Below are positions 27,013-35,754 of a DNA stretch of 64,000 bases, piece by piece (position 1 is the first letter of the stretch; every line of letters starts with the position of its first letter). This DNA comes from Paraburkholderia aromaticivorans (GTDB lineage: Bacteria; Pseudomonadota; Gammaproteobacteria; Burkholderiales; Burkholderiaceae). The position numbers were made by a program, and so were the translations under genes. Location: positions 2,294,001 through 2,358,000 of the forward strand of contig NZ_CP022990.1 of NCBI RefSeq assembly GCF_002278075.1, in the 5' to 3' direction. Under the pieces are notes generated by a model. It did no database searches. It was given only the letters and a program-made list of their open reading frames with translations, and had not been told where the DNA came from.

Positions 27013-27936
27013 TCACGCGTGATTGGCGCGATCCCACGGAGGCACGCCGCCGAACGCATCCACCAGGAAATCGATCAGCGCGCGCATCTTGGCACTCATG
27101 TGGCGACGACTCGGGTACAACGCGAGCACGTCGATGTCAGGCAGACGGTACGCCGGCAATATTCGAATCAGATTGCCCGCGCGTAGGTCGTCGCCGACCA
27201 GAAACGTGGGCTGCCAGATTACGCCTTGGCCGGCGAGCGCGGCCGCGCGCGCGGTATCGCCGTTATTGGTACGCATGCGATAGTTGACCTTCACGATGTG
27301 AGCCTTGCGCTCGCTGTCGATCAGTTGCCACTCGTCGCCGGTGGCGGCATACGAGTAGCCGATGCATCGATGCCCGATCAGGTCCGCTGGCGCCGCGGGA
27401 TGACCGTAACGCGTCAGGTAGGCTGGCGACGCGCACAGGATGTTTTTCGATGTCGCAAGCTTGCGGGATGCGTAGTTGGTCGATCCCGCGTGTGAAATGC
27501 GAATGGCGAGGTCGTAGCCTTCATCGACGATGTCGACGACACGGTCGATCAGCGAGATGTCGAGTTCCACTTCGGGATATTTCCGCATGAACTCGGACCA
27601 TAGCGGCGCCAGATGCAGAATCCCAAAGCTCACCGGCGCATTGATGCGCAACCGGCCGCGCGGTTCGATCGACGCGGATGACACGAGCCCCTCGGTTTCG
27701 GCGACGTCGTCGAGGATAGATTTGCAGCGGGAGTAAAAAGTCTCGCCGCCCTCGGTGAGGGAGAGCTTGCGTGACGTGCGATTCAGCAGACGTGTGCCGA
27801 GATGCGCTTCCAGCTCATTCACGTAGCGAGTCACGTTGGCGGGCGATGTCTCCAGGACATCGGCGGCTCGCGTGAAACTGCCGCGGCTCACCACGGTCAC
27901 GAAGACTTCAAAAGCGCGCAGCCGGTCCATGTCCAT
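27013..27936 (-). CDS. LysR family transcriptional regulator
   Basis: A 307-residue LysR protein of the CrgA/AaeR-like class: MDMDRLRAFEVFVTVVSRGSFTRAADVLETSPANVTRYVNELEAHLGTRLLNRTSRKLSLTEGG as the winged HTH, then RGRLRINAPVSFGILHLAPLW, typical of LysR members that control neighbouring dehydrogenases. It is divergent from the SDR gene at 28070, and a strong dyad (27942-27964) sits 6 bases from its own start codon. Confidence 0.92.
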   Translation of the reverse strand: MDMDRLRAFEVFVTVVSRGSFTRAADVLETSPANVTRYVNELEAHLGTRLLNRTSRKLSLTEGGETFYSRCKSILDDVAETEGLVSSASIEPRGRLRINAPVSFGILHLAPLWSEFMRKYPEVELDISLIDRVVDIVDEGYDLAIRISHAGSTNYASRKLATSKNILCASPAYLTRYGHPAAPADLIGHRCIGYSYAATGDEWQLIDSERKAHIVKVNYRMRTNNGDTARAAALAGQGVIWQPTFLVGDDLRAGNLIRILPAYRLPDIDVLALYPSRRHMSAKMRALIDFLVDAFGGVPPWDRANHA

Positions 27937-27941
27937 CCCCG

Positions 27942-27964
27942 ATCATTCACAAATGCTGAATGAT
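27942..27964. promoter_or_regulatory. LysR operator-like dyad between the regulator and the SDR gene
   Basis: Perfect 8-bp arms ATCATTCA and TGAATGAT separated by 7 bases, immediately upstream of the LysR start codon and about 106 bases before the SDR start. The size and position match LysR recognition/autoregulatory sites. Confidence 0.6.
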
Positions 27965-28069
27965 ATACCCATATTTTGCGCCTTTCCGTGCCGTTGGCTG
28001 AAGCCTATATTGCTTCTCACGGACCAAGGCATCGGGCACTGGTCGACACACTGCAGCAGGAGATTGAAC

Positions 28070-28834
28070 ATGCAACGCTTGACGGGAAAAGTCGCCATCG
28101 TGACGGGCGCAAGTGCGGGAATTGGCCGTGCCACGGCAAAACTGTTCGCCGCGGAAGGCGCAAAAGTGGTGATCGCGGCGCGCCGCGAAGCGGAACTTGA
28201 GGCGCTCGCTGCCGAGATCGCCGACGCGGGCGGCGAGGCCGCGTTCCTCGCGGGTGACGTGCAGTCAGAGGATTTCGCAAAAGCGCTGGTCGCGCTCGCT
28301 GTCAGCCGCTTCGGCCGTCTCGACATCGCCTATAACAACGCCGGCACCCTGGGAGAAATGGGCCCGACTACGGGCGTGTCAGAGGCTGGCTGGTCAGCAG
28401 CATTGGCGACCAATCTGACGAGCGCCTTTTTGGGTGCGAAGCACCAGATCCCGGAAATGGTGAAGCAAGGCGGTGGATCGATCATCTTCACGTCGACGTT
28501 CGTCGGTTACTCATTCGCTTTTCCGGGTACCACGGCCTACGCGGCGAGCAAAGCCGGATTGATCGGGCTGACGCAGGCGCTGGCAGCCGAGTATGGGCCG
28601 CAAGGTGTGCGCGTCAACGCCATTCTGCCGGGCGCCGTGGATACGCCGATGTATCGCGACATGAACGACACGGCCGAGTCACAGGCTTTCGTGACCGCGC
28701 TGCATGCGCTCAAGCGGGTTGCGCGGCCGGAGGAACTTGCCCGCTCGGTGCTCTATCTGGCCTCGGACGACTCGTCCTTCGTGACCGGTACCGCGTCGCT
28801 GGTCGATGGCGGCGCATCGATTACGCGTACGTGA
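28070..28834 (+). CDS. Short-chain dehydrogenase/reductase (SDR) family oxidoreductase
   Basis: A 254-residue classical SDR: cofactor motif GKVAIVTGASAGIGRATAKLFAAEGAKVVIAARR, the NAG strand motif AYNNAGTLGEMGP, catalytic Ser in IIFTSTFVGY and YxxxK in TAYAASKAGLIGLTQALAAEYGPQGVRVNAILPGAVDTPM, and the C-terminal VTGTASLVDGGASIT. The Arg pair after the first strand suggests NADP(H). Start ATG 28070 follows GGAG. Divergent from the LysR gene, which probably controls it. Converges on the TetR gene. Confidence 0.94.
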   Translation: MQRLTGKVAIVTGASAGIGRATAKLFAAEGAKVVIAARREAELEALAAEIADAGGEAAFLAGDVQSEDFAKALVALAVSRFGRLDIAYNNAGTLGEMGPTTGVSEAGWSAALATNLTSAFLGAKHQIPEMVKQGGGSIIFTSTFVGYSFAFPGTTAYAASKAGLIGLTQALAAEYGPQGVRVNAILPGAVDTPMYRDMNDTAESQAFVTALHALKRVARPEELARSVLYLASDDSSFVTGTASLVDGGASITRT

Positions 28835-28962
28835 AATCCCTGGCGGCACCAAACGTTCGAGACGCCTGCTTAAACGATCGTCGATGTCGACTGGCTGCGC
28901 TTCAGGGCGGACAGTCGGTCTGCCGGATGTGAAGATCGAAACTCGAGCGTCCGGGCGTCCGC

Positions 28963-29577
28963 TCACGCATAGCGCGCGAGGAACATGTCAGCGGCCGATT
29001 CCGCAATCCGCCTTTGCTCCTGTTCGCGAAGCGGCGCCTGGCCCATCGTCACCTGCGGCCAGAACGCGAAGCCCTTGACTAGCGCCTGCAATTGCAGCGC
29101 CGCGAAGGGCGGATCGTCGGTCTTGAGACGGCCGTCCGCGGCGGCCGCCCGGACCCACACGGTCAGGTCTTCCTCGCGTTCGCCGAGACGGGCCACCATA
29201 TCCCGCGCTCGCTCCGGCGAGTGGATGCCGGCCGCTATCGCCACACGTGCAAGCGACAGAAAAGACTCGTCGTTCAGCAGCCGAAGCTTGCGACCCAACA
29301 GGTCGAGCAACTGTGCGCGCAGCGGTTCGTCGGCGCGGTAGGCGGGCGCATCCCCCCGCTGGCTCGCGTCCCACAGCTGATGGAGAATCGCCGCGAACAG
29401 CACTTCCTTGCTTGGGAAATGGTTATAGACCGTTCGTTTCGACACGTTCGCGCGGGCGGCGATGCGGTCCATGCTGGTCGCGTCGTAGCCGGCCGCGAGG
29501 AATTCCTCGATCGCGGCGCTGACAATGGCGACGCGCTTGCGGTCGGTCAGGCGTTGAGGGGTGGTGCTTGGATCCAT
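28963..29577 (-). CDS. TetR/AcrR family transcriptional regulator
   Basis: A 204-residue TetR protein with an N-terminal HTH (AIVSAAIEEFLAAGYDATSMDRIAARANVSKRTVYNHFPSKEVLFAAILHQLW) and a C-terminal ligand domain similar to the AcrR_C/TetR_C_7 group. It is divergent from the metallo-hydrolase gene 29660, with 82 bases between them and clear dyads in the gap, so it is the likely repressor of both. Confidence 0.92.
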   Translation of the reverse strand: MDPSTTPQRLTDRKRVAIVSAAIEEFLAAGYDATSMDRIAARANVSKRTVYNHFPSKEVLFAAILHQLWDASQRGDAPAYRADEPLRAQLLDLLGRKLRLLNDESFLSLARVAIAAGIHSPERARDMVARLGEREEDLTVWVRAAAADGRLKTDDPPFAALQLQALVKGFAFWPQVTMGQAPLREQEQRRIAESAADMFLARYA

Positions 29578-29587
29578 GCCGGTATTT

Positions 29588-29637
29588 TACACTCGACGGT
29601 TTACTTTTCTCGAAAATAAACTACACTGACGAGTGTA
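29588..29637. promoter_or_regulatory. TetR operator region
   Basis: Two nested dyads occupy the 82-base divergent gap: outer arms TACACTCG (29588-29595) and CGAGTGTA (29630-29637), and an inner imperfect palindrome 29599-29621 with arms GTTTA...TAAAC around TTTT/AAAA. The nested symmetry and the position over both promoters suggest binding by the adjacent TetR protein. Confidence 0.6.
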
Positions 29638-29659
29638 CATTTTTCGGACCGCCTACCTC

Positions 29660-30790
29660 ATGACGTCGCTTCCCGCCTTTGTCAGCCGCGTGCTCGGCGT
29701 TACCGCCGCGCAACGTGGCCGCGCGTTGTCCAGCCACTCACCGCAGCATGACGGCGAACGCTTTCGCAACGTCGCGCCGCGTCCCGCCGAAGGCCTGCGC
29801 AAGACGCTCGGCATCGCATGGAGCGTGTTGTTCAACAAACCCCGCGGCACGGTGCCGACTGACGCCTTGCCTGTCGATGCGCTGACGCGTTCGCAACTCG
29901 ATGAAGCCCCCGACCGCAGCCTCTACCGGTTCGGCCATTCGACGATGCTGCTGAAGCTGCGCGGCCAGTTCTGGCTGACGGACCCCGTGTTCGCCGAGCG
30001 AGCCTCCCCGTTCCGCAATCTCGGGCCCAAGCGCTTTCATGCGCCGCCCATCGCGCTGGCCGATTTGCCGCCGCTGCGCGGCGTGATTCTGTCGCACGAC
30101 CACTACGACCATCTGGATCAGGAAGCCGTACTCTCGCTCGCGCAGAGCACGGACGTATTCCTGACGCCGCTCGGCGTGGGTGACCGGCTGATCGAATGGG
30201 GTATCGACGCGGCGAAGGTACGGCAGTTCGACTGGTGGCAAGGCACCGAGGTGGACGGCATGCACTTCACCGCGACGCCCGCGCAGCATTTTTCCGGCCG
30301 TAGCCTGTTCGATGGCAACAGCACGCTATGGGCGTCGTGGGTGATCGTCGACGATGATCTGCGCGTGTTCTTCAGCGGCGACACGGGCTACTTCGACGGC
30401 TTCAGGACGATCGGCGAGCGCCTTGGGCCATTCGACGTCACGCTAGTCGAGACCGGCGCCTACGACGCGCAGTGGCCGTACGTTCATATGCAGCCCGAAG
30501 AAACCGTGCAGGCGCACATCGATCTGCGTGGCCGGTGGCTCGTGCCGATTCACAACGGCACGTTCGACCTCGCGATGCACCACTGGCAGGAGCCGTTCGA
30601 AAGGGTGATGGGTCTGGCTCTCGTGCACGGTATTGCGCTGTCGACGCCCGGCATGGGCGAGCGGCTGGATTTGAGCGCGCCGCATCGCGGTGAGCGCTGG
30701 TGGCGCCGCGCTGTCGAGACTGTCGCCGCGCCGAAGGCTGCTTGGCGCCTGTGCGCCTCTCGCGACGCCGCAGACGCCAAGTCTTCGTGA
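29660..30790 (+). CDS. MBL fold metallo-hydrolase (UlaG/NAPE-PLD-like)
   Basis: A 376-residue metallo-beta-lactamase-fold protein. The metal motif H-x-H-x-D-H is seen in GVILSHDHYDHLD; later ligands are in TATPAQHFSGRSLFDGNSTLWASWVI, VFFSGDTGYFDGF and WLVPIHNGTFDLAMHHW. This pattern is that of the NAPE-PLD/UlaG-like L-ascorbate-6-phosphate lactonase relatives, many annotated as hydrolases of unknown substrate. ATG 29660 (MTSLPAF) is preferred over GTG 29633, which lies inside the operator. Residues 1-60 form an N-terminal extension. Regulated with its divergent TetR gene. Confidence 0.88.
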   Translation: MTSLPAFVSRVLGVTAAQRGRALSSHSPQHDGERFRNVAPRPAEGLRKTLGIAWSVLFNKPRGTVPTDALPVDALTRSQLDEAPDRSLYRFGHSTMLLKLRGQFWLTDPVFAERASPFRNLGPKRFHAPPIALADLPPLRGVILSHDHYDHLDQEAVLSLAQSTDVFLTPLGVGDRLIEWGIDAAKVRQFDWWQGTEVDGMHFTATPAQHFSGRSLFDGNSTLWASWVIVDDDLRVFFSGDTGYFDGFRTIGERLGPFDVTLVETGAYDAQWPYVHMQPEETVQAHIDLRGRWLVPIHNGTFDLAMHHWQEPFERVMGLALVHGIALSTPGMGERLDLSAPHRGERWWRRAVETVAAPKAAWRLCASRDAADAKSS

Positions 30791-30865
30791 GGCCACTTTC
30801 CACACTGGCTCCGCACTGTCGGCGGCGACCGGCCGGTAGATGTGCGCCATCGCACATGCGGGGCC

Positions 30866-31273
30866 TCATTCCACGGGCGGTTTACGCCGTATCACCAGTT
30901 CCATGAATCCCGAACTCGGGTCGCGCTCCCGCGAGAAGCGATGTTCCGGAAGAAGCGCCAGCAATATCTCCGCGGTCGTATGGACGAGGCAACCGCGTCC
31001 CACATGACCACCCAACACTCGACCGCGCGGGTCGGCAACCGACATGTGCAGATGCGCGCCATCCGGTGACAGCGACCCCGCGAGCGTGAGGATTTCCAGA
31101 TCGTCGCGCAGTTCGGTCGGATCTTCGTTCCCAGCAAACCGCAATTGAGCAACGCTGAGGCTCCCGATGCCCTGGATCACGAACGCCGCCTGCAACCCGC
31201 GTTGACTCAGCACGTCTTCGAGGGCGACACGCAGATCGTCGCCGGGAAAGAGGCGTATAGGATGGGTTTGCAT
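30866..31273 (-). CDS. PPC (DUF296/PCC) domain protein
   Basis: A 135-residue single PPC-domain protein, the domain that occurs in plant AT-hook proteins and alone in bacteria. Visible landmarks are RLFPGDDLRVALEDVLSQRGLQAAFVIQGIGSLSVAQLRFAG, LEILTLAGSLSPDGAHLHMSVADPRGRVLGGHV and RGCLVHTTAEILLALLPE. The HLH...GGHV histidines could bind metal. Bacterial members are small trimeric proteins with no fixed reaction. No AT-hook is present. Confidence 0.88.
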   Translation of the reverse strand: MQTHPIRLFPGDDLRVALEDVLSQRGLQAAFVIQGIGSLSVAQLRFAGNEDPTELRDDLEILTLAGSLSPDGAHLHMSVADPRGRVLGGHVGRGCLVHTTAEILLALLPEHRFSRERDPSSGFMELVIRRKPPVE

Positions 31274-31563
31274 CGCTCGGTTTTATGTCGGGGTGGCGTG
31301 GTAGGTTAAGGCGGATTGAATTCGGCCGCAATTGCGCGTAAACGTTTGTGCATAGCAGCAGTCATAGGAGCGACAATCGGGCCAATCGCGAGGATCGGCG
31401 CCGGGCCGCGCTCGGTCATGACTACACGATCATCGCTTTTGCTAGAAGGACCGCTTCTCGATCCGCACCGACGTACCTGTCGTCGAACGTTAAAGACAGT
31501 TTTTCCGAAGAACGATAGCGTGTCGTGCTCCGTCGGCGATGCCGCTGAACCCGAAAAGACAAC

Positions 31564-31995
31564 ATGAAACGACTGTTCCTCGCCGCGCTCGCAGTCACCT
31601 CGTTCGCAACCTGCGCTTATGCGCAAAGCAGCGCGCCCGGCCCGCTCGCCACACCCTCCGGCAAACTGGAATTCCTGCGCGTGGACCGCGAATTCGTCGC
31701 GATGCTCGACAAGGAAATCTTCGATCGCTTTGGCGCGCGCACGCTCACCCATTTCGATGACACCGACAGCGCCAATGAAACCGTCGCGCGCACGCTCGTG
31801 CAAACCGATACCGGTCCGGTGCTGTACGACTTTCGTCGCCAGCCGCCACTCGTGCAGCGCGCAGGCAAGCGCTTAACCGTCAAGCGCGTGTTCTGGCAAA
31901 ACGAAGAAGTCGTGATGCAAAGCTCGCAAGGCTGGTTCCGGCTCAATCGCGGCGCGCTGACGAAGCTGCAATCGTCGACGACGACCTATCACTGA
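31564..31995 (+). CDS. Secreted hypothetical protein
   Basis: A 143-residue protein with a signal peptide (LFLAALAVTSFATCAYA-QSS) and a mature domain rich in beta-prone segments (GKLEFLRVDREFVAMLDKEIFDRFGA, GPVLYDFRRQPPLVQRAGKRLTVKRVFWQNEEVVMQSSQGWFRLNRG). I do not recognise a family. Expected in the periplasm or outer membrane. ATG 31564 starts the signal peptide but is preceded only by a weak site. Confidence 0.7.
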   Translation: MKRLFLAALAVTSFATCAYAQSSAPGPLATPSGKLEFLRVDREFVAMLDKEIFDRFGARTLTHFDDTDSANETVARTLVQTDTGPVLYDFRRQPPLVQRAGKRLTVKRVFWQNEEVVMQSSQGWFRLNRGALTKLQSSTTTYH

Positions 31996-32289
31996 TCACG
32001 CGTTGCCGGCACGCGCGCGCCCGGCCGCGATGGTAGACACCGCCTCCGCGCTCACCGTTGCCATTGTTAGCGTACCTGCAAAGGGAAAAAAGGTGTCGGG
32101 AGCCGGCGCGGAACTTGCCGCGCCCCGCGGCCCGTGCAGCGATGCCTCGGGCTATCGCTTGAAGAAATTTTCGGTCTGGATAACGGCCAGGCCGTCAAGC
32201 AGCCACTGTGCTGCAGGGCCAGAGTGACGTTCGAGATTTCAGTTTTCCGCCGATGTTTCTGCGTCGGCCAATCATCGGTGGAAAGCGGC
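31996..32289. other. Intergenic region with inverted repeat
   Basis: No gene is supported in this stretch. It ends in a 12-base inverted repeat with one wobble (TTTCCGCCGATG at 32244-32255, CATCGGTGGAAA at 32273-32284, 17-base loop) between the converging genes at 31564 and 32290. There is no T run on either strand, so its role as terminator is uncertain. Confidence 0.45.
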
Positions 32290-32508
32290 TTAACTAGCGG
32301 AGGCCTTCTTTAGAACAGCGTAGAGCTGGTCTTTGAGCTGAAGCTTTTCTTTCTTCAGCCCTTCGATAGCGACGTTGTCGGACGGGGTAACGCCCGCTTC
32401 CATATTGCTGATCTGGTGGTCCAGGTCATTGTGACGCTCGAAGAGCCGCGCGAAATGAGCGTCTTCGGTTTTGAGGCGGGAAATCAGGTCGCGAAATTCG
32501 GGGAACAT
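32290..32508 (-). CDS. YdcH family (DUF465) protein
   Basis: A 72-residue helical protein: FRDLISRLKTEDAHFARLFERHNDLDHQISNMEAG, then EGLKKEKLQLKDQLYAVLKKA. This is the usual short coiled-coil DUF465 fold, function unknown in spite of wide distribution. ATG 32508 has AGGAG 6 bases upstream; an in-frame codon at 32535 is rejected. Confidence 0.9.
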   Translation of the reverse strand: MFPEFRDLISRLKTEDAHFARLFERHNDLDHQISNMEAGVTPSDNVAIEGLKKEKLQLKDQLYAVLKKASAS

Positions 32509-32843
32509 CACACACTCCTTTTCGATTACAGGCAAGAAAACATCGGGTTGTTGAATGGATCAGTATTTCACCCGGTGCAATGCTCAGCCTTGACGCTTAT
32601 CAAGGCGCTATCGGACGGAAGCGGCGCCCGCTGCTGCCGTGCTGCCGGGGGCGGCCGGCACGACGCTCGTGCGTTCGTTGATACACATCAACTGGGCACT
32701 GATCGACTTGCGCGAGCATCCGCAGAACCGCGTACCGCATGGGCAGCGCGCATGATCATGAAGGGACGCTCGCCGCGGACCGTTCTGCCCGTTGGTTCCC
32801 GCAATCGAAGGGCGCCCGTGTTCAACTTCCCATCGACCACGCC
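32509..32843. promoter_or_regulatory. Control region of the Mg-type P-ATPase gene
   Basis: This 335-base region between the YdcH gene and the ATPase gene holds a perfect FNR box at 32678-32691 and GC-rich sequence on both sides. I see no M-box-like or other riboswitch that I can support. Reading frames here lack typical composition. The sequence just before 32844 (weak Shine-Dalgarno) makes the ATPase start uncertain. Confidence 0.5.
32678..32691. promoter_or_regulatory. Perfect FNR box
   Basis: TTGAT-ACAC-ATCAA matches the FNR/ANR consensus TTGAT-N4-ATCAA at every defined base. It lies 153 bases before the assumed P-ATPase start. An FNR-type regulator with the matching recognition helix is encoded at 37496-38245. 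Confidence 0.75.
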
Positions 32844-35522
32844 ATGATATTCCTCGACGGCAAATATGGCATGCGCGCCATGCTCCCGGTCTTCAGAACC
32901 TGGCTGGGAGTTTCGCCGTCGCCGGCAGTCGCGCACGGCTCGAGCACCAGCAGTGCAACGCTCAGCGAGTTCGCGCGGGTTTCACCTGACGAAGCGCTCC
33001 AGCGGCTGCACAGCGCGGCGAGCGGTCTCACTGCCGACGAGGCGGCAGAGCGCCTGCGTACTACAGGCCCCAACCAGGTGGCTCACGAGGTGCGTCACAC
33101 GATCCTCGGTGAACTCGCCAACAGATCGATCAACCCGCTAAACCTGCTGCTGTTGTCACTGGCGAGCGCCTCATACTTCCTCGGCGATTCGCGCGCCACG
33201 ATCATGATTGCGGTGATGGTCGTGCTTAGCGTTTCACTCGGCTTTCTTCAGGAGCACCGCTCGAATAAAGCCGCCGACGCACTGCGCCGAATGGTGCGCA
33301 CGACCGCCACGGTGCGCCGGCGTACCGCGCGGACTGAAGCGGATCATGTCGATATTCCAATCGAGCAGATCGTGCCCGGCGACGTGGTCCTGTTGTCGGC
33401 CGGCGACATGATTCCCGCTGACCTGCGGCTGATCTCGGCGAGAGATCTGTTCGTCAATCAATCGGCGCTGACCGGCGAGGCAATGCCGCTCGAAAAAGTG
33501 GCGCATGCCGATACCGGTGCCGCGGAAACGCATTTCGACCTGCCGAATATCTGCTTTATGGGCAGCGCGGTCGTGAGCGGTGTCGGCTGCGGCGTCGTTG
33601 TGCTAACAGGGGGCAGGACGGCTTTCGGCCGCGTCGCCGACCTGATCGCCGCGCAACGTGTCCAGACGAGCTTCGACAAAGGCATTGCACGATTCACCTG
33701 GCTCATGATGGCTTTCATCCTGGTGATGGTTCCCCTCGTATTCGTCATCAATGGCCTGACCAAAGGCAACTGGTTCGAGGCGTTGCTTTTCGCGGTCGCG
33801 GTGGCGGTGGGGCTCACGCCGGAGATGCTGCCGATGATCGTGACGGTCAATCTCGCCAGGGGCGCCATGGCGATGTCGCGGAAAAAAGTCATCGTGAAAC
33901 GCATCAATGCGATCCAGAATTTTGGCGCGATGGATGTTCTTTGCACGGACAAAACCGGCACCTTGACGCAGGACCGCATCATCCTCAAGCGCCACCTCGA
34001 TCTCCACGGCGACGAATCGGATCGGGTGCTCGAATATGCCTATCTGAATAGCGCTCACCAGTCGGGCCTCAAGAATCTGCTGGATGTCGCGGTGCTGAAA
34101 CACGTGGAGCTTCATGAGCAACTCAAGGCGCACGAGAAGTACACCAAAATCGACGAGATGCCATTCGATTTCGAGCGGCGCCGGATGTCCGTGGTGCTCG
34201 CACGCGAAGACGGTGCTCACATCCTGATCTGCAAAGGGGCGGTCGAGGAGATCTTCTCGGTGTGCACGCGTTACGTGATCAACGGCGACATGGGCACGCT
34301 CGACGAAAGCCATTTCGACGCGGCAAAGGAAGCCACCGCTGCCCTCAATGCAGACGGATTTCGCGTCGTCGCGGTCGCCTACAAGGAGATGCCACCGCAG
34401 CAGGCCACTTATTCGGTCAAGGATGAAGCCGATCTGATTCTGCTCGGCTACATCGCGTTTCTCGACCCGCCGAAAGAGACCACGGCGGCGGCCATTGCGA
34501 CGCTGAAAGAGCGCGGCGTGCAGGTGAAGATTCTCACCGGGGACAACGATATCGTGACCCGCAAGATTTGCCATGAGGTTGGGCTCACGGTGGATCGGGT
34601 CGTGCTCGGCAAGGAGCTCGAATCGCTGTCGCCTGCCCAGTTGGCGGATCTGGCGGAGAGTGCTTCTGTGTTCGCCAAGGTGTCACCGTCGCAAAAGGCC
34701 GCGATTATCGATGCGTTGCACCGCAAGGGACATGTGGTCGGCTTCATGGGTGACGGCATCAATGACGGACCGGCGCTCAAGGTCGCGGACGTCGGTATTT
34801 CGGTTGATAGCGCGGTCGATATCGCGAAAGAGTCGGCCGACATCATTCTGCTCGAGAAAAGCCTCGCCGTGCTCGGCGATGGCGTGCTCGAAGGCCGCAA
34901 GGTGTTCGGCAACATCACCAAGTACATCAAGATGGGCGCCAGTTCGAACTTCGGCAATATGTTCAGCGTGCTCGGCGCCAGCATCATTCTGCCGTTCCTG
35001 CCGATGGCGCCGATCCAGGTGCTCACCAACAACCTGCTATACGACTTTTCGCAAACGGCCATTCCCACCGACAACGTTGATGAAGAATATCTGCGGGTGC
35101 CGCGCCGCTGGGATATCGGCAACATCGTCAAGTTCATGCTTCTGATCGGGCCGATCAGCTCCATCTTCGACTACATCACTTATTTCATGATGCTTTATGT
35201 CTTCGGCGCCTGGGACAAGCCGTCCTTGTTCCAGACGGGCTGGTTCGTGGAATCGCTTCTCACCCAGACGCTGATCATCCACATCATCCGGACTTCCAAA
35301 GTGCCATTTCTGCAGAGTCGCGCGAGTTCGGCGTTGATCGCGACGAGTCTCATCATCGCAGCGGTGGGGGTCGCGATACCCTATGCGTGGCTAGGCACGT
35401 TCCTCGGCTTTATTCCATTGCCGCCGGCTTACTGGCCGGCGCTTCTGCTGATTCTCCTGAGTTATGCCGTGTTGACGCATCTGATGAAGACCTGGTTCGT
35501 CCGGCGATTCGGGCTCGACTAA
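32844..35522 (+). CDS. mgtA: Magnesium-translocating P-type ATPase (MgtA/MgtB-type, P3B)
   Basis: An 892-residue ion pump of the inner membrane. It shows the actuator TGE (SALTGEAMPLEKV), the phosphorylation motif LCTDKTGTLTQD, the nucleotide-domain FDFERRRMSVVL and ICKGAVEEI, the P-domain TGDNDIVTRKICHEVGL and GFMGDGINDGPALKVADVGISV, and TM segments near PEMLPMIVTVNLARGAM. The last, with ten-helix layout and short cytosolic N terminus, fits P3B Mg2+ importers, though the cation is by similarity. Start is uncertain: in-frame ATGs at 32844, 32871 and 32880 and a poorly supported one at 32739. Preceded by an FNR box, so low oxygen may switch it on. Confidence 0.88.
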   Translation: MIFLDGKYGMRAMLPVFRTWLGVSPSPAVAHGSSTSSATLSEFARVSPDEALQRLHSAASGLTADEAAERLRTTGPNQVAHEVRHTILGELANRSINPLNLLLLSLASASYFLGDSRATIMIAVMVVLSVSLGFLQEHRSNKAADALRRMVRTTATVRRRTARTEADHVDIPIEQIVPGDVVLLSAGDMIPADLRLISARDLFVNQSALTGEAMPLEKVAHADTGAAETHFDLPNICFMGSAVVSGVGCGVVVLTGGRTAFGRVADLIAAQRVQTSFDKGIARFTWLMMAFILVMVPLVFVINGLTKGNWFEALLFAVAVAVGLTPEMLPMIVTVNLARGAMAMSRKKVIVKRINAIQNFGAMDVLCTDKTGTLTQDRIILKRHLDLHGDESDRVLEYAYLNSAHQSGLKNLLDVAVLKHVELHEQLKAHEKYTKIDEMPFDFERRRMSVVLAREDGAHILICKGAVEEIFSVCTRYVINGDMGTLDESHFDAAKEATAALNADGFRVVAVAYKEMPPQQATYSVKDEADLILLGYIAFLDPPKETTAAAIATLKERGVQVKILTGDNDIVTRKICHEVGLTVDRVVLGKELESLSPAQLADLAESASVFAKVSPSQKAAIIDALHRKGHVVGFMGDGINDGPALKVADVGISVDSAVDIAKESADIILLEKSLAVLGDGVLEGRKVFGNITKYIKMGASSNFGNMFSVLGASIILPFLPMAPIQVLTNNLLYDFSQTAIPTDNVDEEYLRVPRRWDIGNIVKFMLLIGPISSIFDYITYFMMLYVFGAWDKPSLFQTGWFVESLLTQTLIIHIIRTSKVPFLQSRASSALIATSLIIAAVGVAIPYAWLGTFLGFIPLPPAYWPALLLILLSYAVLTHLMKTWFVRRFGLD

Positions 35523-35754
35523 GCACCCGGGGCTTGAGCAACGATGCACGGGAACATTTCCCGCGCTTCAAATAGAATAATTTTGAGAAAGCAAGGCAGC
35601 CGTTCGCTAAGCGCACACATTCCCCACTCAGGACGGATTGGCGACCGGTGCGGCACCGTACCGACGTCTCGCAAGGATCCAGACATCATGACGGTTGGGC
35701 CGGTCGCAACACAGTCCCGGCTCCGCGTTACGTCGTTCCAGAAAGAGGGTCCAC

